A stretch of DNA of 64,000 nucleotides, from the NCBI GenBank assembly GCA_008921705.1, contig VFFE01007124.1:1265928-1329927 (forward strand). Reading direction: 5' to 3'. Of the stretch, positions 39,411-50,600 are shown piece by piece. Made by a program: the position numbers and the translations under genes. The DNA is from Burhinus oedicnemus (Eukaryota > Chordata > Aves > Charadriiformes > Burhinidae). The first letter of the stretch is position 1, and each line of letters opens with the position of its first letter. The notes beneath the pieces were generated by a model. It did not search any database, had not been told where the DNA came from, and worked only from the letters and a program-made list of their open reading frames with translations.

Positions 39411-42400
39411 AGAGCTATGTCTTTATCAGTACTCAAATGTAAAAAAATAATTCTGCACGAAATTTGGGAACCATTTAAATGGGAGTGAGAGTTAAAGCCC
39501 ATAAGCTACCTTCAAATCATCACCAGTAGAGCATGCAGAAACTCACATAACATTTCTACAAATTGATTTCATTCTTTGCAAAAAAACCACTAGTGCTTTG
39601 TTTATTGCAGGTCCTAGCAATCATAGCTGTTAGATCACATAGTTCAATATAACGCCTCACTTTACAGGAGTTATTATGGATAACAGTAAATTTATTACTG
39701 AAAAAAAGGTGGTTTGTGGCTGCTCTTGCACAATGCAAAGAGTCTTGGAATGAAAATTACTTGTCCTAAAAGTAACTTGAAGTTGGACAGCTTGCAATGA
39801 ACATAGCCATATGCCAATCCCAGGACATTCTGCCTGCATGTGGCTTACTGGAATAGCTTCACTGTCACTAGGGAAGCTCATTCAGAAACAGGTACTTTTG
39901 AATGTGTGGAGGTGGTAGGAAATTATTCCATCTAAAGCCATCTGTATGTCCATCAGAACAGTTCCCTCCAAAGAGAGGCTGTGCCTTCCATAGAAAACTG
40001 CAGTTTTTCATCAGAAGAGCTAAAATCCAGCCAGCAAAAAGATTTTTCAGCTTTTCAAAAAGACAAAAGTTCCCCAGAAAAATAGAACGTTTCCAACATC
40101 AGCAACAGGTACAAATTGTCTGGAAGCCCAAGACTAATTGGGCCACTGTTTCCCTCTGTAGTCATTCCCTGGGTGTCTCTCTGTAGCACTAATCTCCAGC
40201 TGAGCCTCCAGCTAAGAAATCATAACATAACACCCACCATGAGTAAGCATTATAGTTCAGTGAAAACTTTCCTCAGTGTCTGTTGCTTTGTGCATGACTA
40301 ATCAGGATATAACTCAAGGTACTTTTCCTACCCTCTCTTTTTAAAACATAGGCGATACAGACAGTTATAGTAGAAACGTTACTCCAGCAACTGCCCTTAC
40401 CAGTAAAGATACACATGTTCCTTTCTTCCTATCTATCCTGAATGTAACAGCTTATTAGCACTGACAGTTAGTGCTTACAGAAGAGCTGCATCAAGCTATG
40501 AGCCAAGAACTGACAAACGTATCATTACAACCAGCATTTCCTAATTTTGTATTACCTTCTTTCATACCCTGTTTTCCTGGTCTGCCTTTCAAATGAGCCT
40601 TGCTTCCTTGTGCACCATGACACAGGTTTTCATGCCCCAGTAAATCAGAGTATCACCTTTTAAACCCCACCACCTGGGATGGCAAAACCCCCAAGATCAA
40701 TAATTTGCCACTCCTCTTTCTTAAAAGTGAGCTACTTGATACTCACCTGCAATGTCTCACTGATACTATTGCTTCTTGTCTGGCTGTCTGAAAGTAGAAA
40801 AAAAATATTTCATGTATTGTCATAAGTATTTTCAAGTTGCACAACTATTGCATTTCATTTTGTTTATAAAATACAGGGGGAAAGGTACCAGGTTTATTTC
40901 CACTAATCAGCAAATATTTCTCTGTGGGCAATTTCAAGGAAGTCAAGAAGACGGACAACTAAGAAAGAACAGAACAATATTAACCTGGGTATTTATGTCA
41001 CTACAGAAAAATGCAAATGAAGTGGAGAGAGATTAAGGATCAGCTTTTCAAAATTGTTTAAGGCACTTAATAGGGTTTTCAAAGGTCTCTACAGAGATTA
41101 AAGATCTGACACAAACATTTAGGACATCTAGATTTCCACTGAAACACCAGTGAGGCCATGAAAGCATACAGAAAGACACATACCTTTTCCTGAAACTGCT
41201 TAATGTAACACTACATAATCCCATGTAATGATTTAATGTAGTAAAAAAAAAAAAAAATGTAGGTGCTATTTCCACAGGAAGAATAAACACATATCTAGTG
41301 TAATCTTGACAAGCAATGGTGCTCAAGACTTTACACTAAAAAGGCGTACTGTGATCTTTCTAACAAGGCTAACAGCCTATGTAAGCTGTAACTTTGGAGA
41401 TACAGAAGGTGCTATTTGCTGTAAAACTGTGCTGTAGAATCGGAGTTTATGATAATGTTTTTTGTTTTCTGTGGCTACAATAAAGCAGATTTTAAATGTG
41501 AACTGAGATCAGAAATTTTTTTGATTTTGTCAGGATGCCAAATTTTGCTGTTTAATGTCATGTTCCAGGTCCAGTTGTAGCCAAAGAGAAACAATGGTGT
41601 ATCTTACTGTGTGTGGGAACATGCACAGAGCAGTGAGCTATCTCTGTATTTTTCTGTATCTGATGTGCTTACTTCAGAAGTACCATTCTCTCCATTTTAC
41701 AGTTAAAACCTCTAAGATTCCTCCCCACCCCCACCCCTGTCCCTTAAAGCAGAGTTTGGAAAAAAGAACCCCTAACTGTGCCATCTGCAATGGATATGCC
41801 ATCTCAGCAGCCATCCAGCTACTCTCAGGTCAGGTGGCAAACCCCACCTAAACGCTCCATCTTCACACATCTCACAGTCTATCCAGGGAGCCTTTTGCTC
41901 ACACCAGGTAAAATTCTGGGCGCAGAAAGAACCTGGCTGAGGGAGGGAAGGAGAAATAATACGGGATTTCCAGTTCTTTTTTCAGTCACTAAGAAAGTCT
42001 CCTTTGAATTAACAATCTTTAAGGTGAAAAAACATTTTTACTTTTTTTTTTTAAAAAAAACAGAAGACAACTCATGCATGCTTTGGTCATTTGTGAGCCC
42101 TGGCAGGTTTCAGAGAGGTTCAAAACTGTGGGATATACAGTTTTATTCCTGCATCTGCATGATTGCTTCAGGGAGACCTCTGAGAGCTGAGGGGACCTCT
42201 CCTGTGCCTCTCTACAGGGTCCGAGCACTGGCATGCCAGGGGGCTTCAAATGGCAGCACTACCAAGACTGGCCCTTTTCAGACCAAAGATGCAGCTTAGA
42301 GATACAATTAAATCCAGTTCTCACTTCCCAGACACACAAAGACCAGCCGTGTCACAACTGAACAGCCAGAATAATCTGTCCTTCCCAAATCAGTCCTCAA

Positions 42401-44738
42401 ATCAGTAGCAAATAGAAAGTTGCAGGGGCAGCATCGAAGCTGATGAATTCAAGTTCAAGCACGTAAGCGATCGGTAACTGCGTGGACCGCAGTGTTCACA
42501 TACCGGCTCAGAGACAGGAAAGGTAAAGCTCTGCTACTGCACCCCACTGAGATCCCAGCTCCAAGTTTACCCATGCCCTTTCTGGTAACTCTGGTGCTTA
42601 CTCAATTGTGTTTCCTTCTGAACATGAGCAGGGAGCATTCCCCATTTACACATCCTTATTTTTATGTGAGGCACGATGGGACCCTGACATCAGCTGGGGT
42701 TTCTTGCTTCTATTGCAATAAAACACTTACAGCTTTCAGTTTTAAAGGATGTCATTTTTTCAGTTGAAGTGATCCTGAGGCTAGTTTCCCATTCACTACA
42801 GAGAACAGAACACCTTCCTGTACAAGTCCCAAAGTCTTAGTAGTGACCTTGTTTTTTTTCATGTCAGCCAAGAAATAACCCATCCCTGTTACCACACAAG
42901 GGCACTTGTTTAATGTTGACGGAGAAGGAAGTGTACCACCTACTGAGTCATCAATGCCACATCCTAAACACCTGGCTTTTGCCTTGCTGGGCTTCCATTT
43001 AAGCATGAATCTACCCTGAGTGGAGCCGTAGAAAAAGTCTATAATAAATCCTCAAACCACACAACACTTTCCTGGATGGGAAGTATATTGTGATCTGCTG
43101 AAGTTCATGGACTTCCAGAAGAAAGTTGAAAGCCTTTCCAAAGTAGGTCCATCTGCTTTGTTTTTGTCCAATTTCAGGGATAACAATGGTGCATGTCACA
43201 TTCCAAAGCAAGATATAAAATTAAGATTCCTTCAAATCAGAAATAAAATCACAGCTAAATTTTTTTTAAAAAAAGTAACTGCACAAAATTATGGCCAAAT
43301 CTGCCAAGGTTTTAGATGCCTGATCTCCCACTTACCTAACTACCTTTGTGAAAGTTCATCCAAATTCTTACAAGACTTTGGTACAAAAAATACAGATTTT
43401 TTAAAGCCAAACTAAAGACGTTTCTTACAAATTAAACTCTTGGCTATTAGGCAAAGAATCATTTACCATCCATAGTACATCCCATAGTTGACAAAAAAAG
43501 CAGTATTTGCCATCCTATTTCAAAACACAGTACAGCGTATTTTGGGAAATGATTCTTCATTAAAGAAAACATCATCTAGGGCAGTACAATGCAAGAGAAG
43601 TCACAAAAATGTGCTACATCCTGTGACTGGCTCTGAAGTAAGCGTGAAAACAGTCACAAAACATTTTGGGAGCAGGAGGAAACACACTCTTTTCTATGGG
43701 ACATCAGCTCACAGATGGGCTCGGTCGCCTTTGGTTTGTCCTGAGTGAGACTGCGATCCCTTTAACCCTCTCTCTGAGGAACTCGGCCTCTTGGCAGCTC
43801 TCCCACAGGCAGGATGATCTAGCCAACACCCCTCGAAGGCACTTTCTGCAATGTGCTGCCACAAGGCAGCGCATGGTTTCCACAAAAAAATGAATGTTTA
43901 TCTACCTAAAGCTTCACTGCTTTCTGTATCTGCTACCTGAAGAAATGAAACAACTCTGTGCTCAAGCTCAAGAGGCCAAAACCATAAACACATGGTTTGA
44001 AGAGAGGAAGAGGTAAGCTAGGGAAGAGAGTAATGACAAGGAGGGACATTTCTGTAATTCACATTCTTTTTAAGTCTGAATTTCTTAACTCGTTTAAACT
44101 AATGTTTGCAACATGTAATTTTGAAAAACCTTATGTGTTGCAGGAAGTGTTTGCAACAGCTACGCTTTTTATATATAAAGTATCAGGAGCATCTCTCTCT
44201 ATATAAGTATCTTTATATATATAAGATCAGGAGCATCATTCCAGATTAGTGCATCATTGCTCACAAGGCAGAGAAACCAAGTGCATGCAGACAGTTCCAA
44301 GAGCAAGATCACCTCAGTACATGCTGCCAATAAAATTGTTAATAATGCTTCAGTGAGACATCCCAGTACAGCCTGGAACAAGGAAAACCACTCCTGAACA
44401 AGAATATGGACTTGAGACATTAATAACAACATTGGTGCATTTTCTTTTCTCAATGCACATCCTTTTCCAATTGATAGCACTATACTTAAGTAGTCATAGG
44501 CCCCTGCCTCAGCAGGACTACAGCATCGCTTTTGTCAAGAAGTACCCAGCAAACCACAGCAGGCAATTGCTCTCCAAGAGAAATACCACTGGCAGAATAC
44601 CCTAACAGAACAAATCAGCTTATTTAACTTTGCTTATGTGCAAAACAGGAAGATAAGATTCCCCTAATAGCGCAAAAATTCTCTATATTTATATTTCCCA
44701 AAGGAAAATGCATCGAAGATTAAGTCATAATAGTAACT

Positions 44739-44763
44739 TTTTGTTTGTTTGTTTGTTTTGTTT
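44739..44763. repeat. (TTTG)n microsatellite
   Basis: About five TTTG units in a row, followed by a T-rich run to about 44784. Confidence 0.85.
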
Positions 44764-44814
44764 CTTCCTTGCCTTTTTTTTTTTAGTAATTTCAACACAA
44801 AGGTAAAAAAGCCC

Positions 44815-44841
44815 AACCCCCCCACCCCCCCCTTTTTTTTT
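44815..44841. repeat. C-tract joined to T-tract
   Basis: A run of Cs broken once by an A, followed directly by nine Ts. Low-complexity; likely hard to sequence and length-variable. Confidence 0.85.
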
Positions 44842-45010
44842 CATTTTGTCAAAATAATCTTCAGTTTTCTAGGAGACTTACTGAATTTCCCATAACTGTC
44901 TAATTTTCTTATAGAACAATTGTTACTTGGCTTGAAGCCATATTCTACAATCTAAAAATGTAAAGTTAATGAAAGTATTTGTCCTTTGTACAGAGCTCAG
45001 CTTCTCCAGA

Positions 45011-45051
45011 CCCTGCACATGAGGAGCCCCTGCACATGAGGAGCCCCTGCA
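45011..45051. repeat. Tandem duplication of a 17-bp unit, 2.4 copies
   Basis: The unit ccctgcacatgaggagc occurs twice without change (45011-45027 and 45028-45044) and a third time in part (ccctgca). The exact identity suggests recent slippage. Confidence 0.9.
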
Positions 45052-46110
45052 AGGAACCATCCTTTCACAGTCTGATTCCTAGCTCCTCAAACCTCCTGGA
45101 GTACAGACATGGACAGGCACATCAGAAAAGGGCAGAAAACAATACCTCACAGCCATCTTATCCTGCAAAAGGAACACCAGTACCCATTCCCACACTGAGA
45201 TGAAACCCAAATCTGCATCATACAACAAATCCAAGAGTCACAGAGGAGAGCCTGGCGAGGAGGAAAAGATGAGATTACTTCCCAGGTTTTGCCCGAGCCG
45301 TAGCAGAAGCCTCCAAGTAGGGTTGCAGGCCCTGACACCATGAGGCTGCTTTACCTCCGCAGCACCCGCTTGCTTTCTTGCATGAAATCCACCTTCTACT
45401 TGTTAAATCAAAATACAAAGACTACAGCAGAGACCTCTAAATTTTGTGTTTGTAATAGTAATAAGCCCATTAAACAGTTCCATTTTCCCTAGGTTATGGA
45501 CTAACTTCCAACTCCAGCGGCTTTGGATGCAAAGCCAGAGCAACCTGGCTTCAGGGGAACTGCTTCACATTTCAACCTGATGCCTCTCACACCGAATTCA
45601 AAGTTGTGGGGAAGAGGCTATCATGTCAGCACTCTTGCTTAACGTTTTGAGTCACATATTGCGTTAGTCACAAGACGCAGTAATTGTCTTTCCATCCCTT
45701 TTCCCTCACTGAGATGAATAACTCCTTTTAGGGGTAGACTTTCCTAGGTGCTTTTGGTCGGAAATAAATGGATCACCTTCCAAACAGGCTCCCAAGCAGA
45801 CCAAAAAAGCCCAGAAACCTCCACACACACCCCTGACTCACAACTATCAAATAATCCCGCAGAAAAAAAGACAAGTTGCATATTGTTATTTACTTGTGAA
45901 AGGGATGCAGGCAGTGTCTCTCCTGGGGGCTGTGACCCCAGTCTGCAGAGCATCAGCACACAAACTGCTGGGTACAGCCAACAGGCCAGACGTTCCCCTG
46001 GTGCAAATCACCCCATCTCCAGCAAGGCCCCTCCATTCCGCGCCAGCTCCCTCCATGCGTTCCTCTGCTGTCCAGTAAATCACGCACAAGTTATCCTTCT
46101 TGTTCTGCTT

Positions 46111-46150
46111 GGGGTTTTTTTGGTTTTTTTTTTTATTTTTTTTTTTTTTT
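46111..46150. repeat. T-rich low-complexity tract
   Basis: Nearly pure T with a few G and A. It lies just before the GC-rich block. It is not obviously the tail of a retroelement, since no LINE or SINE body adjoins it. Confidence 0.85.
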
Positions 46151-46319
46151 AAATAAAAGAAACTGAGGGCCTTCTCACGTGCATCCTCCGCACTGAAATA
46201 ACCTCCATGTTTTGGATTACAGCAATGAAAAGACAGGCAGCAGCCGGGCTTTGCCTCTGTCCTCAGCTCACTCTGGTGCAGTTCCGTGCCAGAGGGATCA
46301 GGGAAGAAGCTCTGCACTC

Positions 46320-47480
46320 CAAGCGCGTTGTTGCTCTTCCCTTCTACTGCTGCGATACTAAGCCATCCAAAAAAACAGGGGAGGGGAAAAAGTTCAATTT
46401 ACACAGAATGCCCCAAGCGCCCATAAGCAGGATACGCCAGTACTCCCGGCACATCCCTTGCTTTTCAAATCATTTTTCAACTTTACAGCTCGGTGGTATA
46501 ACAAAAACAGCTGCACAGCATTGTCGGGTCCCTCCCCAAGCGTATTTCTCCCTGTCCTCCCTGCTGCTGCCTGCCACTTAGCGGCTTCTCGGCCCCTTCT
46601 CCTCGTGGCACGTCGTCAGCTCGCCGGGCACCAGGTGCCGGCTGGCTGGCAGGCAAGGACAATCTCACAAATAAAAGGAAAACATTTTGAGGATTTTCCT
46701 TTTTCCACAGGGGGAGGGGAAAGATAACACATCGCATCCACGCCAGTCCCCGTTTACACCGCCATGTTTTGCAGAGCCCACCCTGCGTGCACACACATGT
46801 CCTGCTTCGCTCATGGTGCGTTGCACGTGTTTCTGCGCCTGGCTCCGAACTCCCCCGGTTCCTCTGCTGCCCTTTTTTTTGAGGTAGTTTTCCTCAGTAT
46901 TTGCACCGCGCCAGCTGCAGGCAGGTGGTCCCCACTGCCCTGAGAGGAGAATTGCCAGAAGGATCCGGGGCTCTGGGCTGGCCTGGCAGCAGGGCCGCAG
47001 CACTGGGCAAAAATTCACCATTGTTTCTTGGGGTTGTTCTTTTGAGGTATTTTTAAAAATTTTGAGGAAAAATTGGCCTTCCCCTATGCCCCAAGCACCT
47101 CCATGCCAAGCTGCGGGGCACAAAGCCGGCACCAACGAAAGCGCCGGAGAGGGAGTGAGGCATGGCCGCCCTCTCTGAGGGGCGCCCGCCAAACGGAGAC
47201 CTGTGCCACCGGGCAAGCGCCTCACCATGAGGAAGGCCCAGCTGGGCAAAGTGCCAGGGGATCGTGGCCACCTCGCCGTCCCCACACCCCTCACCAACCA
47301 CCCCTGAGGAGAGGCACCGCACCTTCCCCTCACCCAGCTGCCCTCAGCACCCTCATGGCCGCCCCATCTTGCTGCTGCGTGAGGAAAGATCAGTCCCCAA
47401 AAGACCCTTCGGCATCAGAAATGGCTTCGCATGATGGGACAGAGCAAAGAGTGGGACGTCCAGGACGAGAGACGGAGCTG
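46320..47480. promoter_or_regulatory. CpG-island-like GC-rich block without a recognisable gene
   Basis: This block is strongly richer in G+C and CpG than the rest of the window. For example, CpGs recur every 10-15 bases at 46.54-46.66 kb, 46.74-46.92 kb and 47.10-47.29 kb, while surrounding DNA has about one or none per 100. Open frames are longer here (222 codons on the minus strand at 46665-47333, 164 codons on the plus strand at 47073-47567), as expected where stop codons are rare. None resembles a protein family. In vertebrates such islands mark promoters of genes, non-coding RNAs or strong enhancers. I see no TATA box or exon pair that decides the direction. Confidence 0.6.
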
Positions 47481-47620
47481 CACCCTCTGCCTTTGCAATT
47501 GTACAGGGTCTGCCCAAGAGGGGGTGGTTTGCCTCCGGGGTTGGGGGTGGTCGGAGGCAGCCCGTAATACACCTGTCCCAAGTTCTCCCTGGCCAGAGAC
47601 ATAAATACTTGATGTATTGC

Positions 47621-47635
47621 AGCACCATCTGCTGG
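47621..47635 (-). promoter_or_regulatory. CTCF-like binding site beside the CpG island
   Basis: On the minus strand the 15-mer is CCAGCAGATGGTGCT. It fits the vertebrate CTCF core CCASYAGRKGGCRSY with one change (T for C in GGC). It lies about 150 bp beyond the GC-rich block, a typical place for a boundary site. A single 15-mer can occur by chance. Confidence 0.4.
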
Positions 47636-48129
47636 TTTCTGTAAATGGGACACAAGGGCATCTCCCCACAGGGCGGGAAGGAGCAGAAGAGCTTTGCGAG
47701 TGGCTTTCGTGGGGTGCAAGGCCCCTGTGGTTCCTCGCACATGGGCGTTTCCTGAAGGGTTTCCTCCTCGTGAAGGAATTAAGGTACCTCTAAATAAGCA
47801 GTCTAAGAAAAGCCACCTCCTGGAGAAACAACAGACAAATTGGTGCCAAGTTTAGGGATTTCACTGAAGAAGTACAATAGGCAAAATCTAGGCTCTTCCC
47901 TGTCCCTCTAAAGCAGAGCCTGGTAAATTTTGCGGAGCCCTTTGGGGAATGATTTTCTGAAGTGACCAACTGATTTTGGGCACTTCTGTTTTTTCTACGT
48001 ATCTAAGCCAGGCTGCCTGCCTTTAAAGGCACTTGTATTTCACGAAGTCCCGAGCTGCTGCTTTCTGACCCTGCAGTCCTGTGAGGGGAGCTCAGCCTGG
48101 CCACCCGCAGCCCACCCTCAGAAAGCCCT

Positions 48130-49480
48130 AGCTGACTTTCAGCAGTTACTTATTTCAGCCAGTTTCCTTCATGGGCTTCATTCATCCCGACAGTGAAGTT
48201 ATGTTCGTGAACTTTATTGAAAGTTGCTCCTTGTTGTTAATTTACAGCCTGGTGAAGGCAAAAGGAAGAGATTTGGATTTTTTCCCGTCTCAATGAGTGA
48301 CTTGAAATAATACAAATATGAAGAAATAGATTAGTTTAAAATTATGTTTTATAGTGGAAGGACACTCTCCTCTTCCGCTTCCTTAAAATTCAAGTGTAGT
48401 ACTATCTAAACCAGTAACACTGGAGACTGCTGATACACAAGGGAATTACTGAGGAGCTACTGTCTTGCAAAAAACCAACATCACTTTCATTTTAACCAAA
48501 CTTTTATTGCCTGCAGCAGTTAAATGCAACACAGTGTTTGTGCTGGAGATTTGTGCAAAGAGGAAAGTGTAGCTGGCTTTTAGTCTCTCCCAGCCCCGTG
48601 CCCAAGTAATTCAGTTTGCATTTCCCCTTATCTCCTCTCCTTATCAATAATTGTGCAGCAACTTGCGGGACAGAGGTCTGGTTTCAAGTGTGTTCCTGGC
48701 ACAGGGGATGAGCCTACAGACACCAGCCAGCTGGGCACAGTCAGGCACTGCAGGTCTGTTCAATAGTGACACCTCTGATTTAACCCTTTCCATATCTGCT
48801 ATCTTAACCTACTTTGCAGCAGCACCTCCTCAGTACCCACCTCACCCTGGAGCACTTCACGTTCCTGTCTAGGGCCTTATTTTCCTAACGATGAGACCTT
48901 GTTTTACAATTAGTGCCATTGCAGGAATACCAAAACAGAAGAAAACTGGCCAGTTTTATAATGTGTTTGAACTGAAGAGAAGAAAATTTCCTTTTATGGG
49001 GCCCAGTAAATGTCCAAGGTTCAAACAAAGTACAAGGTGCTAACGAACAGAGTCTTGACAAACCTTGTTTTCCTGCACAGGGGCTCAGTACATAATGATT
49101 TCATTCAGCAGCTACTGTTCAAGCATGGAAAGTGTTAGTAAAGAAATCCCACAGAGTTCAGACAACCATTTTCCTAACTTAAGCTTCCCCCTCCGCTCCC
49201 CCCCCCTCCTTGCCTTTCGGGCCTCTGCCAGTCATAACATAAATATTCATCAGCTGATATTTGCAGTAGCTGTGAAGTTATGAATGAGGCCAAATGCCTT
49301 TCCCTCCTGCCCCATCTGCAAAATGGCAGCTTCTGGTCTTAGCTCATGGCCAAACGACACTTCCCGAAATCCCCAAAGTGCACTTGCAGGCTTTTCAAAT
49401 TCAGTCGGGTTTTTAATGCGCAAAGCAGAAATGCTGTCTACCTAATATTTACCCTGGGATTACTGAAAAAAATATATATA
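48130..49480. promoter_or_regulatory. Candidate regulatory / conserved non-coding stretch
   Basis: A 1.3-kb stretch of complex unique sequence with no recognised repeats and no credible ORF. It contains the palindromic E-box atcagctgat (49249-49258) inside cataaatattcatcagctga, several ctttgt/aacaaag Sox- or TCF-like words, and a tccccccccctcc pyrimidine run. It lies next to the CpG island and in the gene-poor flank of HAO1. The call is by texture only; conservation could not be tested. Confidence 0.25.
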
Positions 49481-50469
49481 TATTACTTTGCTACGCTTTA
49501 AACTTTGCGATGCCTTGACGTAATAGACAGAAGTGTTGGCAGCTCAAAATGTTGGTTGGTTTATTTCAGGGGACATGACTGCTGCAGGTTTCCTTTCTGA
49601 ATCGAATACCAGACACTTGAACCATTTGTTGTGCAGAAAAGAGAAACAGCTTTTATTCTTAATGCTGGTTTCTTAACCACCTGGGTGCTGTCAGAAGGAG
49701 CCACATGCACTGGAAAACACTTTTAATAGGACTCCTTTAATCCCATCTTAAACTCTGGATCCTGAAAAATGGAATCCCCGCTGCCTGTTATACATGCTTT
49801 CCCTCTGCAGGTTAGTGAGGGGCTGCTGCTCTACAAGTGCTCCCTTCTCACAAAGCCTGGAATTATGCTCTCAAACCTACCATGGGTCAGCAAGACAGCA
49901 AAGCATCTGACGTATCCACATCAGCAAAGTCAAAAGCAGAGATGTCAGAGAGACAAGATGACAGCCCAGAGCCTTAATGAGTCTAATTCAGCAAGGTACC
50001 AATCCAGCCAAAAGAGCTGTACTGACGAACACAGATGGGGACCTTAAGCCAAAGCATCACTGCATCTTAGGGGCTTAAAAGTCCTAAACGCCCTAAATGT
50101 CATAGAGGAGTTCTGATAAAGAGGCTCAACACCACTCAGAATCAGGGAACAGGTACACCTCTTCGTAGCTTGGGTCACACAAATCAATCATACAAACTAT
50201 CCTATCTTGCTTGATTCACATAGGTTCAGCCACAAGTAAAAAAGCAAACACCAAAAACATCAAAAGGAAAGTGATAGGCTTAGTAAGTTTCAGGGGTCTT
50301 GCAATAATCTAATTTGATTTTCACCATGAAAAACCCAGAACATTTCACCTAAGAAGTTGCCAATATTTTGTGGCCAAAATAGAGCACGTCTTCTCAAAAA
50401 CCATGTATTTTTCATTCACGTTTTACCACATCCCTTGGGAACATTCCCACACTAATAACCCATGCTGCT

Positions 50470-50498
50470 AGAAAAAAAAAAAACAAAAACAAAAACAC
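50470..50498. repeat. (A)n/(CAAAAA)n tract
   Basis: Twelve As followed by two caaaaa units. It immediately precedes the ancient CR1 relic at 50.5 kb. Confidence 0.75.
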
Positions 50499-50499
50499 G

Positions 50500-50600
50500 C
50501 TTTGTTTTTAATACCTTCAGCTTCCAGTCATTGGATCCTGTATGTCTTGTTTTGAGACGACAGAGCCCCAGAATCATCTCGCTGGTTCCTCCAAACCAAG
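50500..50600 (-). mobile_element. Ancient CR1-like LINE relic, short
   Basis: The string accttcagcttccagtcatt, then ggatcctgtatgtcttgttt, resembles a familiar stretch of old CR1 elements (cttccagccattggatcgtgttata) that lies just 5' of the segment seen at 22.0 kb. Only about 100 bp is recognisable and the rest has decayed. Confidence 0.5.

Larger units (their letters stand above)
39411..46110. other. Intergenic; simple repeats only, no gene seen
   Basis: Unique AT-rich sequence to about 44.7 kb, then a cluster of simple tracts and the 17-bp duplication. A 173-codon open frame at 41778-42299 crosses an A/T tract and has no recognisable domain. Confidence 0.7.

Noticed and set aside
41778..42299. 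173-codon plus-strand open frame
   Set aside because: It runs through a T/A homopolymer tract and shows no domain, signal peptide or conserved motif.
46111..46150. T-tract as the tail of a processed gene copy on the minus strand
   Set aside because: No gene-like sequence follows on either side and no target-site duplication is visible.
46665..47333. 222-codon minus-strand open frame in the GC-rich block
   Set aside because: Long open frames are expected where stop codons are rare; the protein is low-complexity in Arg, Gly, Pro and Trp, has no known domain, and several frames are open at once.
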